Shown: positions 13,094 through 26,300 of the stretch, one piece after another
How positions within the stretch are numbered: the stretch's first letter is position 1
How the letters are laid out: the number at the start of each line of letters is the position of its first letter
Source of the DNA: Rhopalosiphum padi
Taxonomy: Eukaryota; Arthropoda; Insecta; Hemiptera; Aphididae
Assembly: GCF_020882245.1 (NCBI RefSeq)
Contig: NC_083599.1
Span: 40,760,748 to 40,824,747, forward strand
Direction: 5' to 3'
Length of the DNA stretch: 64,000 nucleotides
Translations under genes and position numbers: made by a program
Notes under the pieces: model-generated
Told to the model about the DNA's origin: nothing
The model's database searches: none
What the model saw: the letters and a program-made list of their open reading frames with translations, nothing else

Positions 13094-13972
13094 CAGAGCC
13101 CAACTTAGAGAGGGGCTGCAGCCCCGGGCCCCGATATTATTTGGAGCCCCGGGCTCCTTTCGTATATAATTATTAAAGTGGCACCGTGAAATTGTATGAT
13201 ATTATTGCTTACGTAGGTAGTTTACATACATTTTGTTGGTCAGTTTCGCTTCATTAGTACAATCAGTACATTAGTTGTTGTAGACTGTCGTAGTGACGTT
13301 AAATTATTAAACTAGTTTTTAGTCGAGTTTGTGTTTTTTATTCGTTACTAGTGTAGCAGTGTGTGCTAAAAACCATTGATATTAGAAAATTTCTGAGAAA
13401 AAAGGATTCATCTCAGTGGTTTGTGGTTATATAAAACGAAAATTAAAGAAGGAGGCCGTAGACGCAGTAAGCAAGTTATCTAAATTAACTACTTTTTTAA
13501 AAACTATCAACAGTGCGAACGAAGTAACTAACATACTTGATTTTTCGGATCTAATTGAAAAGTTTAGTGAACTAAAATCTGGAAAAAACTGTTGTCTTCA
13601 ATTCTAAATCATGCAAATTTTTTTATTATTTATATTGACTAGGTATGTTGAAAAACGCATTACCACTTTGACTTAATGTAAAATGTACATAATGTATATT
13701 AGTTAACATTTCTTTAAATTAAAAATTGTATCTACACGACTACACTTCTTTTATTTATATTTATAATTTAATTTTATCGTTTTATTTATATTAATCCGTA
13801 ATAGTCATTAAATAATTACTTATAGACTTATGGTATAATTTATTTATAATCTAATAAAATAAATTATAAAAAATCCATTTACCAAAAAGACTGCACTTAT
13901 AATTTAAGTTGATAATTTAGAATTTAGATAATAATTAATTTTGGGGCCCCAAAATTCCTAAGTTGGGCTCTG
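13094..13972. mobile_element. 879-bp non-autonomous hAT element with perfect TIRs and target duplication
   Basis: The 15-bp terminal inverted repeats CAGAGCCCAACTTAG / CTAAGTTGGGCTCTG are exact. The element is flanked on both sides by the identical 8-bp duplication GGCATGGG (13086-13093 and 13973-13980). CA(G)...(C)TG ends plus an 8-bp duplication are diagnostic of the hAT superfamily. GC-rich subterminal blocks (GGGGCTGCAGCCCCGGGCCCC on the left, GGGGCCCC on the right) add symmetry. A short plus-strand frame inside (about 13416-13604, lysine-rich) resembles the leader of KRKxLSGFxK-type hAT proteins, but no transposase core is present. The exact duplication suggests a recent insertion. Confidence 0.92.
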
Positions 13973-14168
13973 GGCATGGGCAAAGGGAATTCAATACCGT
14001 CCTCGAGTTTAAACAATTCTCTAAGTTCATGAATGTTTTTCATTTAAATGTATATAAAGTACTCGTTCATTATTTGTGTGACATAACTTTTTAACCTTAT
14101 CAATTTTAAAGAGTGCTTTACCGCGCATGCAAGTAAACATTGGCGCCCAAACAGGTTAGCAAGTGGTG

Positions 14169-14270
14169 CAACTGCATGTGCACCCGTGGTGAGTTAGTGT
14201 GTGGGTGGGTATATGGGTGGGTGTGTGGGTGGGTGTATGGGTGGGTTGGTGCCTGGTGGGCATGCAGTTG
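14169..14270. repeat. GTGGG/TGGG minisatellite flanked by a CAACTGCATG inverted repeat
   Basis: About ten imperfect GTGGGTGGGTAT-type units occupy roughly 14195-14262. CAACTGCATG just left of it (14169-14178) is mirrored by CATGCAGTTG just right of it, so the array sits in a potential hairpin. The G-run spacing on this strand could support G-quadruplex formation. Confidence 0.6.
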
Positions 14271-14611
14271 GATAACTTGAATAAGTACCAAACATTATAG
14301 TCTAATATGGACTATGGTAAGACATCTTAATTATTATTTCTAGTTATTTTAAGAGTATAATTACAGTTACAGACAACAGTTCAAAAGAACGATTTTTTTA
14401 AATAAAAAAAATAGGTGGGTGAGTGTGTAACAACTAATTTTTATTAGTTGCGTCTAACTGCACGTAAAATAAATTAATTGTTTGTTTTTTGCACATCACC
14501 CGAGCCTCTAATCAATGGATTAGGATAAATATGTCCAATTTAATTTATGAAAACATTTGAATTTGTTCTAAAATGTATTTGAAATCGACTTACATTTGCA
14601 AAGGGTGATTG

Positions 14612-15230
14612 AAGGGCGATTGTAAACTCTCCCGGGTTTACTCCAGTACTACCTGACGGAAACACGTAAACCCCCGGGTCTACTCCTGTATTACCTGACG
14701 GAAACATGTACTCTCCCAAGTCTTTAGTACTAGGTACTTATTTAATTTAATAAAAATCATAAAATAAATTATGCCTTTAGCTGCTATGAGCTATAATATT
14801 ATTATAGTGAAAATACAATAAAAAATAAAAATTCATAAAATAAATCAGCTAAGATACAAAATTGAAAATATATAATAAAATAAAAATGTTTAAATTTATT
14901 TATTTTTTTTTTAATAATAATAGAAGCACATAGATTTAAAAAACTTATGATATCTATTTCTAATCTACTATTTTTTGAGATATAGTTTTTTTCATTTTTG
15001 TTTGTGTTACAGTTTTTATTTATTTTGTTTAATTTATTGCAACTTTGAATTTTAATGTATATTTCAGTCTGGAAATGTTGACCCGGGAGAGCTTACATAT
15101 TTCCTACAGGTAAAAATAATGTTGATCCAGGAGAATTTAAGAATTTACTTCGGGTAAACCCGAGGAGATGTTGGCCCGGGGAGACCCATTTACTAGTTTT
15201 AAAAATCGGGAGAGTTTACCACCGCCCTTT
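14612..15230. mobile_element. Fold-back DNA element with repeated subterminal modules
   Basis: The inverted ends AAGGGCGATTGTAAACTCTCCCG and CGGGAGAGTTTACCACCGCCCTT differ at two positions. Inside the left end a module of about 50 bp (CCCGGGT.TACTCC.GTA.TACCTGACGGAAACA) occurs twice. Matching CCCGGGAGA / AACCCGAGGAGA / CCCGGGGAGA modules occur in the opposite orientation near the right end (~15080-15185). There is no coding sequence and no clear target duplication. The layout fits a Foldback-like or Helitron-derived element. Confidence 0.7.
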
Positions 15231-15232
15231 TT

Positions 15233-15943
15233 TAAATTATATTTTTTTTTTTTATATTACTTCAATATTATTATTTGTTAACATAAAACGAATTTGAAAA
15301 AAAATTAAAAAATTTGGACTCTATACAAACTTCTCTATTTAAACCATTAGCTTTTAAAATTTATATAATGGATACAAACAGATAATTAAGAAAAAATAAA
15401 AAGTAAATAGCTTATTGATTTATAAGGATCTTTGTAAAGCAGAATTTTTTTTTGATTGATGTAAAATATTATGTACATACTCATTAGGTATATGGTATAA
15501 GAAAAAACAATGATAAAAAGTTATGAAAAACGCACAAGATTGTTGACGAGTTATTCTTGTAGTAATTTAAAGCTATCAAAAATAATACATATATATTACG
15601 CTACAATATTTTTAAAAGCATTTGTAGTTAATATTTTGACAAAATTTAGCAATTTCATAAGAGTGCAAATTTTGTATCTAACAATTTAAAAAATGTTAAA
15701 TTTTAAGAACTTTAATTTTTCATTTTTTAATACAAGGATTCCAATAAGTTGTTTCTATAGAAACAAAATCACAACAATACATAAAATACACAATATTTTT
15801 TTATAGTTATTTCAAGATCAAATTTTGCAAAATTGCATTATTAAACCAAAAATAACGATTATATAGTTGTTTTTCAAATTAAAAAAAAAAATATTATTCA
15901 CAAGGACTAAAAAAAGCTTAACCACTTGGTATTTATGTTATTA
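15233..15943. other. AT-rich intergenic stretch
   Basis: Nothing recognisable apart from homopolymer A/T runs. Confidence 0.4.
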
Positions 15944-15951
15944 CTTATTAG

Positions 15952-16458
15952 CAGGGCTCGGGACTTATAGCATTTGCTTATTTTATGGATTGACTAAAAA
16001 TGTAGCAGAGTGCTATAGAAGTGTATGTCATGTTAAAACACGTTCAACTATGAAATTTGAGTGCTTTTTTGCTTTTTTCAACAGTTTTTTTAAAATATGC
16101 TTATTTTCAGTTTTTCTACTTTTTATGTTTTTTCAGAAAATCTATAAATAATAACGGAAAATATCTTGAAAGTGAAGTTTGATTTTTTTTTATAATATAA
16201 AGATTTATTTTTTTTTTATTTTTTAGTTAGAAACTTTTCCTAGTCTTTAATTATATTATTTTTAGCACAGTTACAAATTATGTCTATAGTACTTTAGTAC
16301 CTACTTTATCATGTAAAAAGTAAGTCTTTTTTTTATTAAATATTTTTGCTCAAATTTAAGTTTTTTAAATGCTTATTTGAGTGCTTATAATGATGTTTTA
16401 AAATGCTTTATTAAGTGCTTATTTTAAAGATTTTAAATGCTAAAAGTCCCGAATCCTG
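15952..16458. mobile_element. 507-bp non-autonomous hAT element
   Basis: The ends CAGGGCTCGGGACTTATAGCA and TGCTAAAAGTCCCGAATCCTG are inverted copies. The identical 8-bp duplication CTTATTAG flanks the element at 15944-15951 and 16459-16466. Internally it is AT-rich with repeated GTGCTTAT(T/A) words, which recur as TGAGTGCTTATAATG and AAGTGCTTATTTT near the right end. The 94-codon open frame inside is not a gene. Confidence 0.9.
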
Positions 16459-16789
16459 CTTATTAGTTATTGATATTTTCAATAGCATTTAAAAAACTAT
16501 TATTTATACCACGAATCTCTTTCCATACCGTTTTCCAGCTAGTACGCAGCTAATATTTCGTATGAAACAATATCTTAATAATTATATTATAACAATGTAT
16601 GCAGCAGTATTTTTTTTTTCAAAAAATAATTCACACTACCGTATTTAACCGTATTTCCTGATAGGGAATACTATTTTGTTTTTTTCATTAAAAGTATATA
16701 ATAAAATATATTAAAACGACCCTAAAATATCCCAAAATACACATGAACGTTGCTCAAAATAATTAATATATAATTATTATATCTGCGTA

Positions 16790-17320
16790 TGACGCTGCAA
16801 CCTATACTGGCCGGGTGCTGTTGGCGGACACCGGTGTGTCCTATCGCACTCATACGTTAACAATTTTTTACGGCTAACGTAAAAAGGTGCCGGTCGACAA
16901 CGAACGACTATACGAATTGCCTAACCGTTACTCCTTACTGACACGAGCAAGGCCCTTAGAAGGGAAACACCGTCTTATATTATATTACTCATGGAGTGCA
17001 ATCGAGTGGCGTTTCTTTTTCGGGTAAAATGATAAAAGGGACGTAAATAGTCGTCGGGTTTTATTTTTTACTTTTGTAACAGTATGGGGTTAACAGGGTC
17101 CCATACGGTGGTTGTCGTCGTGGCGGCGGTGGCACGTCCACGCCGCCGCCGTGAACGAGAACAGCATCATTGCCGCCGAAAAATGAGCCTGCGCTCGTTT
17201 CGTTTTACGTGGAATCGTATCGATACTGTCTGCTAGGGCCCTGATACTATACGGACAGCTGTACTGTGGTATTTAACAAACTCGGTCGTCTGGAGGAAAA
17301 AATATATTATATATATTAAG
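16790..17320 (+). promoter_or_regulatory. CpG-rich island ending in a strong splice donor; possible promoter and first exon
   Basis: In a ~30% GC neighbourhood this 0.5-kb block is GC- and CpG-rich (for example 17110-17160 with GGCGGCGGTGG and CGCCGCCGCCG). It ends at 17320 in AAG|GTGAGTAAGT, an almost ideal 5' splice site. That is what an untranslated first exon with its promoter looks like. I found no plus-strand coding exon downstream in this window that could belong to it, so the gene, if real, has a very long intron or is non-coding. Confidence 0.35.
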
Positions 17321-18690
17321 GTGAGTAAGTGGAGAGGTACTGTTGCACTATAGTACAGTAAGTGTCGAATGGGCCACTGTGATGATAATCATTGTCATTA
17401 TCAGATAATGTATTAAATTCGAATTCGATGATAATATATCATTGTATCTGTTATACGGGCGTATATCGATTCCGTCGGACACTGTTATTAGTGTTTATCC
17501 CTCTCCACTGTACGCGTATTTTAAAATACATAATATTATACAAGCGGCCAAGGGGATAAACGCTAAACAGTGTCTGGCGGAATCGATGTGTAGATATTAT
17601 ATAAACAGTAGCCGGCGGATTCAATACAAACCTTTTTCTCCTAAACAGGTAGTTTCGGCGGAATCAATAATTTCCCTTGTATACGACAAAACATTTTGAG
17701 TGAAGACAGTTTATCGACCTATGAAATCGTTATAAGTATATAATTCCGAGTTGGTCAAAGTAAAAATGTTGACAAGCCACATGAATAAATGCAATGATAT
17801 TACGAATCAAAACGTTTACAAATACATTTCATATAATTTGATACATTCTTAAAAATGTATACAAAAGTAAAAAATAAATAATTCATAATAATAAGTACAT
17901 TTTAATTTTATAAATAACACACGAGCCACAAGTTAACCACCCCTGCCCCCTGGTATATAACGTATGTCTCCAAATAATGTTTTGAATTATAACAAAATAA
18001 TGAATATTGCTATTAATAGTTTAAATATGTAATTTCGTTAAAAATTTAACTGAATATGTCAATATCCTTCAAGTTATTGTTACTTGACATTATATTGTTT
18101 GTTCAAAGTGAAGATATGAATTATCTATTTAATGAATTGTTGAGCAGGTTTGCCGTGAATGTATACATATTAAACAATCTCAATTATCACTTATCAGTGA
18201 TCTAACTTGCTGATCGCTGTAGCTTTTATTGTGTACTTGTATAGTTGTATAATTGAGAATTTTAGAGTCTAGAAATCGATGTTCGAGTTGTCTACAAATG
18301 TGTTATTGTGTTAAGTAATTTTCAATAATAAACAATTTCTAAGTAGTATATAAAAAAATAATAATAACTGTTTTGTTTACGACACTCGGTATTAATAATT
18401 TCAGGCGTTGGTCGTATATGTATATTTTTTTTTTAACTTCATTGCCCATTGATCACGTTTGATGGTAAGGAATACTCATAATCGTTTTAAAACCTATTAA
18501 TCTAATACCTGTTTACAATAATTAATTATTAAAAATTAAGTACAAACATACTTTTTATGCGATTTGTGTACTTGTAATTTGTATTTATGATAACTTTTAA
18601 AATTCACAAACCTGGATATTTATCTTTTAGTAATGAAATATACATAATGCATATTATTATTTATTAGTTTATTACATTTAAAAATAAAAT
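17321..18690. other. Intergenic, no gene recognised
   Basis: An 85-codon open frame (17442-17699) has no recognisable domain and may be chance within CpG-richer DNA. The remainder is AT-rich. Confidence 0.35.
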
Positions 18691-18700
18691 TATGATTATA

Positions 18701-18878
18701 CAGTGGCGTTGCCAGGGGAAGGGCTGAAGGGGCTGTAGCTCCCCCTGAAATATCAAGAAAATTAAAAATATATTTTAATTTTTAATGGTTTATGAAAATA
18801 ATCGCTACAAAAATCTTAAATTTTACTTTACAAAAATTGATCAGCCCTCCCCGAAATAAAATCCTGGCTACGCCACTG
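18701..18878. mobile_element. 178-bp hAT MITE of the CAGTGGCG family
   Basis: The ends CAGTGGCGTTGCCAGG and CCTGGCTACGCCACTG form an inverted repeat. Perfect 8-bp duplications TGATTATA lie at 18693-18700 and 18879-18886. GGGCTGAAGGGGCTGTAGCTCCCCCTGAAAT on the left and GCCCTCCCCGAAAT on the right are the family's G/C-rich subterminal blocks, written here only to show the symmetry. Confidence 0.92.
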
Positions 18879-19210
18879 TGATTATAATTGTTAATTGTTA
18901 TGTATAGCAAATTTATTTTTTATTAACTTGTGGTACGAGTGGGTGACAGTGGTTCAAATGGTTCAATTACTAAATTTCAATAATATTACAATAAGTGATT
19001 GTATAAGGTTTTACGGGAATTTGAGGGGAGGGGTTGAAAATATACCATTTAAAACTTCCTCCCCCTAAAAAACAACATTTAATTAATACCTATAGGTCAT
19101 ATACCAATAACTAATACCTAATACCTATACTTAACGACTATCTAACTGTTTAATTGCAATTTATAATAGGTAATTAAGTTTTAAGTATTTGTTTAAATTT
19201 ACTACAATAC

Positions 19211-19666
19211 CATAGGCGCAAATAGCGTTTGAGATTTGGGGGGGGGGCTGAAGCCCTAGCTACTGAATGAAGCATTTATGCAAGTAATCAACACCTAAAA
19301 AATGTTTTAATACAACATATAGGTATACCATAACTGCGTACTTAATTACAATAATAGACAGAAAATAAAACTTACTAAACATTTTTTCAAATGTAATATT
19401 TAATCTACTTATAATAGTTGTCAAATTATATTTATAATTTATAAATACTTAAAATACATACTTATATACATTATACACCATATAAATTTTAGGAAAACAA
19501 TAGGAATTATTAAGACTGTAAGTATGACTTTAGACTTTAGAGCAACAACTTGTTGCCAGCAAGTAATAAATATAGTATATCAATATTCAATATGAGCTGC
19601 AAGGGGGGGGCTATGAAATGTTTGGGGGCTTATCCCCTAAAGCCTCCCTCTCTATTTGCGCCTATG
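19211..19666. mobile_element. 456-bp MITE with CATAGGCGCAAATAG ends (copy 1)
   Basis: The terminal inverted repeat CATAGGCGCAAATAG / CTATTTGCGCCTATG is perfect over 15 bp, with subterminal GGGGGGGG(G)CTGAAGCC and GGGGCTTATCCCC blocks. I see no convincing target duplication, so the insertion is old or rearranged. A shorter relative lies 165 bp downstream. Confidence 0.75.
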
Positions 19667-19831
19667 TAATAATGTATTCCGACTTTGTTCATCGTTTCCA
19701 CTAGATCGAGAACCAGATGGCTAGCACATTATTATATATAGGTATAAAATACTTATTAATTATTATATTAACCTAGACAAGTAAAACAACTTTTTTCTCT
19801 CCACTTATCAAGAGTCAAAAGTGAGCTTACC

Positions 19832-19962
19832 CATAGGCACAAATAGGGTGGGGCTTAGCCCCCCCAAAAAATAATGATTTAATTACGTTATACATTCGAA
19901 ATCCAGTACAGATCTGAGATACAGCCCCCCCTACCAAATTTCAAACACTATTTGCGCCTATG
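19832..19962. mobile_element. 131-bp MITE with CATAGGC(A/G)CAAATAG ends (copy 2)
   Basis: Ends CATAGGCACAAATAG / CTATTTGCGCCTATG match copy 1. Flanks AGCTTACC and GGCCTACC agree at 6 of 8 bases, which is compatible with a decayed 8-bp target duplication. The inside is G/C runs only, with no coding sequence. Confidence 0.75.
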
Positions 19963-19969
19963 GGCCTAC

Positions 19970-22690
19970 CCGCCCTACCCCTACCTACTCATCAGCAATG
20001 GTAGAAGGGTACCCTAACAAGTGCAAGAACCTTGATTGTTAGCATAATATTAAATATGTAGGTTAGTGGTAATTTTTACAGATATCTATCATTATTTTAA
20101 GTAGATATTTGCTCACAGAATTAAATTAATTCCCAGTTTTCTACTCAATGATAGGAGAATATTTAATACCTGGTAATAGGATATTTTAAAATAAAATTGA
20201 ACATAAGTATTAAGTATATTAAAAATATCTTTGTACAGTAGAGGTTTTGATATAAGATACACTAAGAAGTTTAGTATGTGTAGTTGTTAATAATAAATTA
20301 TATGTGCAATGCGCACTCAACAATTTTTTATAATTTGTCTTTACTTAAAATTTGAATTAGGTCATTATGATTAATGTGTTTATTCATAAGTACTTATATA
20401 CAAGGACACCCATAAGAAAGTTTTCAAGGGGAGGGGGGACAAATTTTTAATTTATGAATCCATTTATAAATAGGAATGGCTATGAGATAAGAAGTGGTTT
20501 ACAATTTAACATTATACATATCGAACTGGAAAATTATGAAATAAAAATTATTTAACCAATTAACCAGGAAAGTAATTTTTTGAATTTGTATTTAATTAAT
20601 AACATTAATTGGCCACTTAAAACAATGTTAATAATGTTAATATTTATTAGTATTTATGCTAGTTTTTGATGTTAACACCTAATCAAACACATTTATTTAG
20701 GATGGATCATCAAAAGTGATATTATTCAAATCAATTTTATTTTAATGATCTTATTCAATTTTTAATATTATTAATGTAAGTAAATGGGTAACAACCAAAT
20801 GGGTTTGTAAAGGTATTTTTACAATTTTGAAAAATCTTAAATTCAATAAATATTCAATGATATTATTTACTTACGAATATATTATTCTTAGCAATATCAG
20901 ATTTTTATTTACTAAAATTTCTTTCTTTATTTATTTTTTTCACATATACATTGATAAAAATAATTTAAACAAAAACAATCATACATATACTATATATTTA
21001 TATAACCATTTAGGTTCATATAATAAATAATACAAAAAACAAAATTAAAATAAACATTTCTAATAAAGAAAAAAAAATTGCATTTATACTTGCAAAACAC
21101 AAATATTTATTTTGTTATTATTAATATTAAGCGGAAACTAAATACACAATTTTAAAATACTTAAAAATTACAAAAGCAAAATAATTAAAATATAAATATA
21201 ATATTTTTTCAAAATATACTTTTATTTTATTATATTATTTATGCAAAATTAACTTTTTATGAGCATTTTAAATAAAAAATATTGTTAACATTTCTTATCC
21301 CTATCAACTGCCAACAAACAAACTCAACAAGCCTTTTTTTTTAACAAATCTCATGATAGAGCACAGATTTCTATGTAATTGCATATTTTTTCCTTATCAT
21401 ATTTTTGTTTTTTTGTCATTTATCTTTAAGAATCACTCCTACAATAATTATATACTCCAGTCACTTTAGTGTAGTTTAATAAATCAATGATAGTAATATG
21501 ATGCTACACCGTATCATCTATTCATTGAATAGGGAACTAGACATAAAAACAGAACGGCAAAAGTTGACTGTTTAGGCCATCAAGGTCTAGGTTTTCAGTA
21601 TTTAATAAGATTTACACATTAATATGGTAAGTAATTTGAAATAAAAAAAATATGTATATACTCGAAATTACTCTAAATGTCACTACTCTACTTTAATTTT
21701 AAACCATTAAATCACTATTAATTATAACACAAAAACTAATAACATGTTACATTTATATTGTATACATACAATATACATTGCATATAATGGTTAAATAATA
21801 TATTTTATAAACAGATTTTTAGAAATTCATGACTAGGGCTTGAAAATTAAAATAGACAAAATCAGCACAGAAAACATTTCAAATATATGAGAAAAAACTA
21901 TTCACTATGCAATTTATATAATTTCAAAGCCCTATTTATGACTAACACGACAGCACATTTTAAATATGATCTTGAAACTTGAAAGCATTTAAAAATTATA
22001 ATTTAGCGCAATCAAAAAATGTTAATACTTTGGGGATTTAAACCCCTCTGATTTCTACAAAATAGACCAATCATAATGGTACAGTGCACAGACTATTCTA
22101 GTCATTGGATACAACTTCTAAAAATATATTTGAACTCATCATGAAGTTTATTTGAAAAAATACTTTTCAAAGTTAGATTTTTAAATATTAAGATTTTTAA
22201 AATTTTAATAATATTGAATACTTTATACTTTTTTCGTGAAAAATTCAAATGTTTTCAGAAATTATACATGATAAATAAGTTAATAAGTTAGTTATTACAA
22301 TTGGCAAAAGATTGATACTTTTAACAAAAAAATTAATATTCGTGTTGTGCGTTATTAACATATGCATGCATTTCCATATACAGGAGTGCTTTGCTATTTG
22401 TTTTAAATACACTAATAGTAAATTACTACACACAAATTTACATGTCTAGCATACATAAACTTTAAAAATTACCTGTAATTAGAAAAGGTTAGTATCAAAA
22501 CTCCTTAATACTAAACAGAAAAAAATATGACATATATAAATATATAATTATACTATAATAGAGGTTCCCCATATTTATACATAAAATATATCTTTTTGCT
22601 TATTTTTTAAAATCCATAATTTTTGTACTGATAGCTTAAACTTGTTATAAGTAAGGAAAATATAAATAAGTACATATTAAGATAATATTA
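19970..22690. other. AT-rich intergenic stretch with repeat debris
   Basis: No gene is recognised. GGGGAGGGGGG near 20430 looks like one end of a MITE whose partner I could not find. Short open frames at 20827-21030 and 22245-22433 show no domain. Confidence 0.4.
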
Positions 22691-22695
22691 TTACA

Positions 22696-22925
22696 GTGTT
22701 TCCCAAACTCTTGTTTGAGCTGGCCCGATAATTAGTATTTTTTCCCTTAGTAACCCACCAATATATTTTACATTTATCATTGTGTAAAAAAGGCAAAGTA
22801 TAACACATTTGAATATCTACAAAGAATTTTATAATAAAATTTAATATAAGAATTTTATTAAATTCTGTAACCCGGTATTATATTTTCATGGTTTGATAGT
22901 GGGACCCACTATTTGGGAAACGCCA
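22696..22925. mobile_element. Probable hAT-like remnant with CAGTGTTTCCCAAACT end
   Basis: The left end CAGTGTTTCCCAAACT, answered by ATTTGGGAAACGCC at the right, has the usual 'TTTCCCAAAC' hAT terminal motif. The flanks (TATTATTA / ATTTATTA) agree at 6 of 8 bases. AGTGGGACCCACT near the right end is a short palindrome. No transposase remains. Confidence 0.6.
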
Positions 22926-23318
22926 ATTTATTATATTATTTGATTTGACAGGACAAATTGTAGTACCATTTATAATCGCATAGTAGTATTCTATTTTTCC
23001 TACAAAAAAAGTGATTTGTTCCACAGGATTTTAGCATGACATTATGATTTTCCCATTACTTTGCATATTTCAACGGTTTTTATTTACATGAACTCCAATT
23101 AAAATGATAATTATACCTTATTAATTACCAAATTACCAAATTGTATTAAAAATAATAATTATGGAGCATTTTTGGCTATTTTTAAAAGCATTATAATGTC
23201 ATTAGTATATTGAGTTGTCAAAATTTAAAAATTTTTCAAAATGGGTTGTACCATGAAAAGATTGGGAACCTCTGATATGTTATATTATATTTGTATATTT
23301 TGTTACTAAATGGTTTAA

Positions 23319-26300
23319 TTAGGAACTGCTGTCTGTAGATGACCCATAATAATTCCGTGCTCTGCTTAATCTGAATTTGTATGCTTTTTTATTGAGATTT
23401 TTCTTTTTTACATTACTTAAACTAAAATATAAATTAATAAAAATATTTTAATAAATTAAAATATGTTAATATGTATAATATAAGTAAGCAATACCCTTGC
23501 AATAATGTTTGCAATTTTTTTGGAGTGAGAAATGGAAAACTATGTTTTTTTGAAGTTAAATCGTTCTTAATATATTTTATGTACCTCTGTCTCATTGATT
23601 GCCATGAACGATATTTACATACCTGAAATATAGAAAGATATGACTTTTTACAAATTTTGTAGAATCGTCATTTTTGTTAGTGCGATTGTCACTATACTAT
23701 TACAATTAAAAAAATTAATGGAATTAAATTAAATTAAGATTCACAAATGGAAAATTTGTGGAGTTGATTAAATAGTTTTTTGAATATATAACACTAAAGT
23801 AATAACTTTAAATACATTTTATCAACCTACGTTATCATATTCCATACGTCGCCACATTGATACCGCATTGACATTGAAAGCATATTTGTTTTTGATAATG
23901 TATTTAACAATACTAACATCTTCTTTATGAGAATAGGGTATTTTTGTGCTGCATAAAAATGAATTAACCATTATTAAAACATTTTTATAACGTAAATAGT
24001 TATGTTTGATGACAAATATATTATGCATATTTACACTCTTGAAGATGAATCACTTATTGAAGTAGTAGCCATATGGAAATTGATAGCAGACATATCAGAA
24101 TCCTCATCAGAGCTAAAATAAAAAAAAATTTTAGTCAATAATTACAAGTAAAGATTAAAAAATAAAATAAAATGTATATTTTTGACAAATGTATTTAAAT
24201 ATATTTATATTTCAGTAAGTTTCATTTTATTGAGAAGTAATTTTATATGTACCTATCACAATAAAAATAGTGATAAAATGACAGTATTTGTCTGTCACAA
24301 GGTAAAAAAAAATTGTATTACTTCACTAAGTGTAATTTACATACTATTTAGTTTATAAAGTTTGCTTTTTGGCTTTTGTTATATAGATATCAAAATTAAA
24401 ATCCATATTTTGTGAATTGTTATCAATATTGTATAATTAAGTAAAATTCAGAAAATATGGTTCCATTTCCCAAAATGGATAATAATTAATAATTCAACAG
24501 ATGTATGATTTAGAATAAAACATAAATTATAATTATCATGTACTATTGTACTAACAATACAGTTTAAATACAAAAACAACAATTAATATCTCATAACTTA
24601 AGAATAAAGATTATTATAAAATTTAGTTTTAGTTTTATAATTACTTTTTTTGATTTTCTGGAACTGAGTTTAAATCATACCATGATTTATTTTGATGCAG
24701 CCAACAATCAAATATTTGATCTTTAGTATAATTTTCATTACTTGTGTTTTTAATTCTGTAACATAAAAATAAATATTAATATTTGATGATAATCATACAT
24801 AGTATTGTACTAATCTATTTACAAAAATTATTATTTATCATTTTAATTATGTGCACATTCTACTATGAAGTCGTATATTACACACTTTTCATTGCACTTG
24901 CAATCAAGAACTCTGGAAAAGATATAACACTCATAACAATTATAAATCAAAAGGAACTGTGCATAAATGAATAAACAGAATTATTCTGAATAGCCATTTT
25001 AGATTATATTATTTTTCAAAAACCTACTATAAAAAAAAACAAATTATTCAATTTAAATATTTATAAATGTTATATTGAAAATAATTAGAAAAAGTATCTA
25101 CTAATAGAATAATATAAAAAAATTAAGATTTTTTTGCATGATATACTAACCAGTTGATATTTTCAACAATGTAAAAAATGCATCCATTATTTTGGTAAAA
25201 TTTTTGTTCAAAATGAATGAATTAATTATTTATCCATTCTATAGTGTTTTTATGAGAAACCAGTAAAACTTTAAAATTAGTAGTATTTTAAGGCTCTGTC
25301 CAGAAATTTAAACATTGTATCTAACTATTAAAATATATTTCAAGTTTAGATAATATGCTTGAGTATATTCCTATATTATTAGGAATATGCAATTAATGAT
25401 GACACATTATTTTGATTATTCTTTTAATGAAAGTAAACTATGATTAATAAAAAAAAAAAAAAACAAAGTAAAAATAATAGCAATACTCACAAATATCTTG
25501 TTGGGTCAGGAAAGTCTTTGAATTTAAAACAATCTTCAATATATTTAATATCAAACGCTGGGATCTTTGGATGAAAATAAACAGTATTTCCTGGTACTGC
25601 GAATACCATTGAATGATCATTTGGTGTATCTAATACATTTGCAAAAGACTCCTGTTAAAATAAAAGTTAATAGAATAACATAAATATAAATTTTTAACAT
25701 TAGTTTTTATAAATGTAACCTACTTAAAAAAATATTATTTGAGTAATGAGCAATATTAAGAGCTTGGTGCAGATTAAATTAGAGATTACACTATAATATT
25801 ATTTAAAGAGCAAAAACTAAAAAGGTATTTTACCATTATTATGTTAATACCTAATTAAATCAATTTGTACAATAAAATGTATGCTTTTTTTCCTTGGATT
25901 CAGCAAAATATATATTTCATATAGAATCCAGGGCAAAATGTATAAGGTAGGTACACATAATTAGCAATGCAAAGTAAGAAATATTTAAATTTTAAAACTT
26001 GATATGTGCATTTACCTTATGATTATGACTAAAGACCGGATTCCCGTGCAATTGCATCTTTTTATCGTGTGTTCTTAATTCTATAGAAACAAGCTACAAA
26101 TCCAAATCAAGAGATATAGATTAATTTAAAGAAAGATTTATGTTGCACAAAATTGCACGTTTTGGATTTTTTTTATAAAAATGTACTTTTGTATGCAAAA
26201 ATATTTTTTGTATTATTTTTATTTTTGATATATTATGTTGTGATTTGAAGTATTGGACTTTTATATCTAATATTGAATATCGATATAATACGATGTACTC

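Noticed and set aside
15867..16151. 94-codon plus-strand frame
   Set aside because: It overlaps a non-autonomous hAT element with exact ends. The Phe/Lys-rich translation is an effect of AT-rich sequence.
23822..24028. Stand-alone 68-codon minus-strand gene
   Set aside because: Its second half is exon 6 (Myb domain) of the RAP1-like gene. The first half is the short intron before it, as shown by the GTAAAT donor and TGCAG acceptor in matching phase.
24031..24112. Ending the RAP1-like protein at the TAA at 24031
   Set aside because: A good donor 4 bases upstream of the stop joins in phase to an exon that completes a Myb domain.
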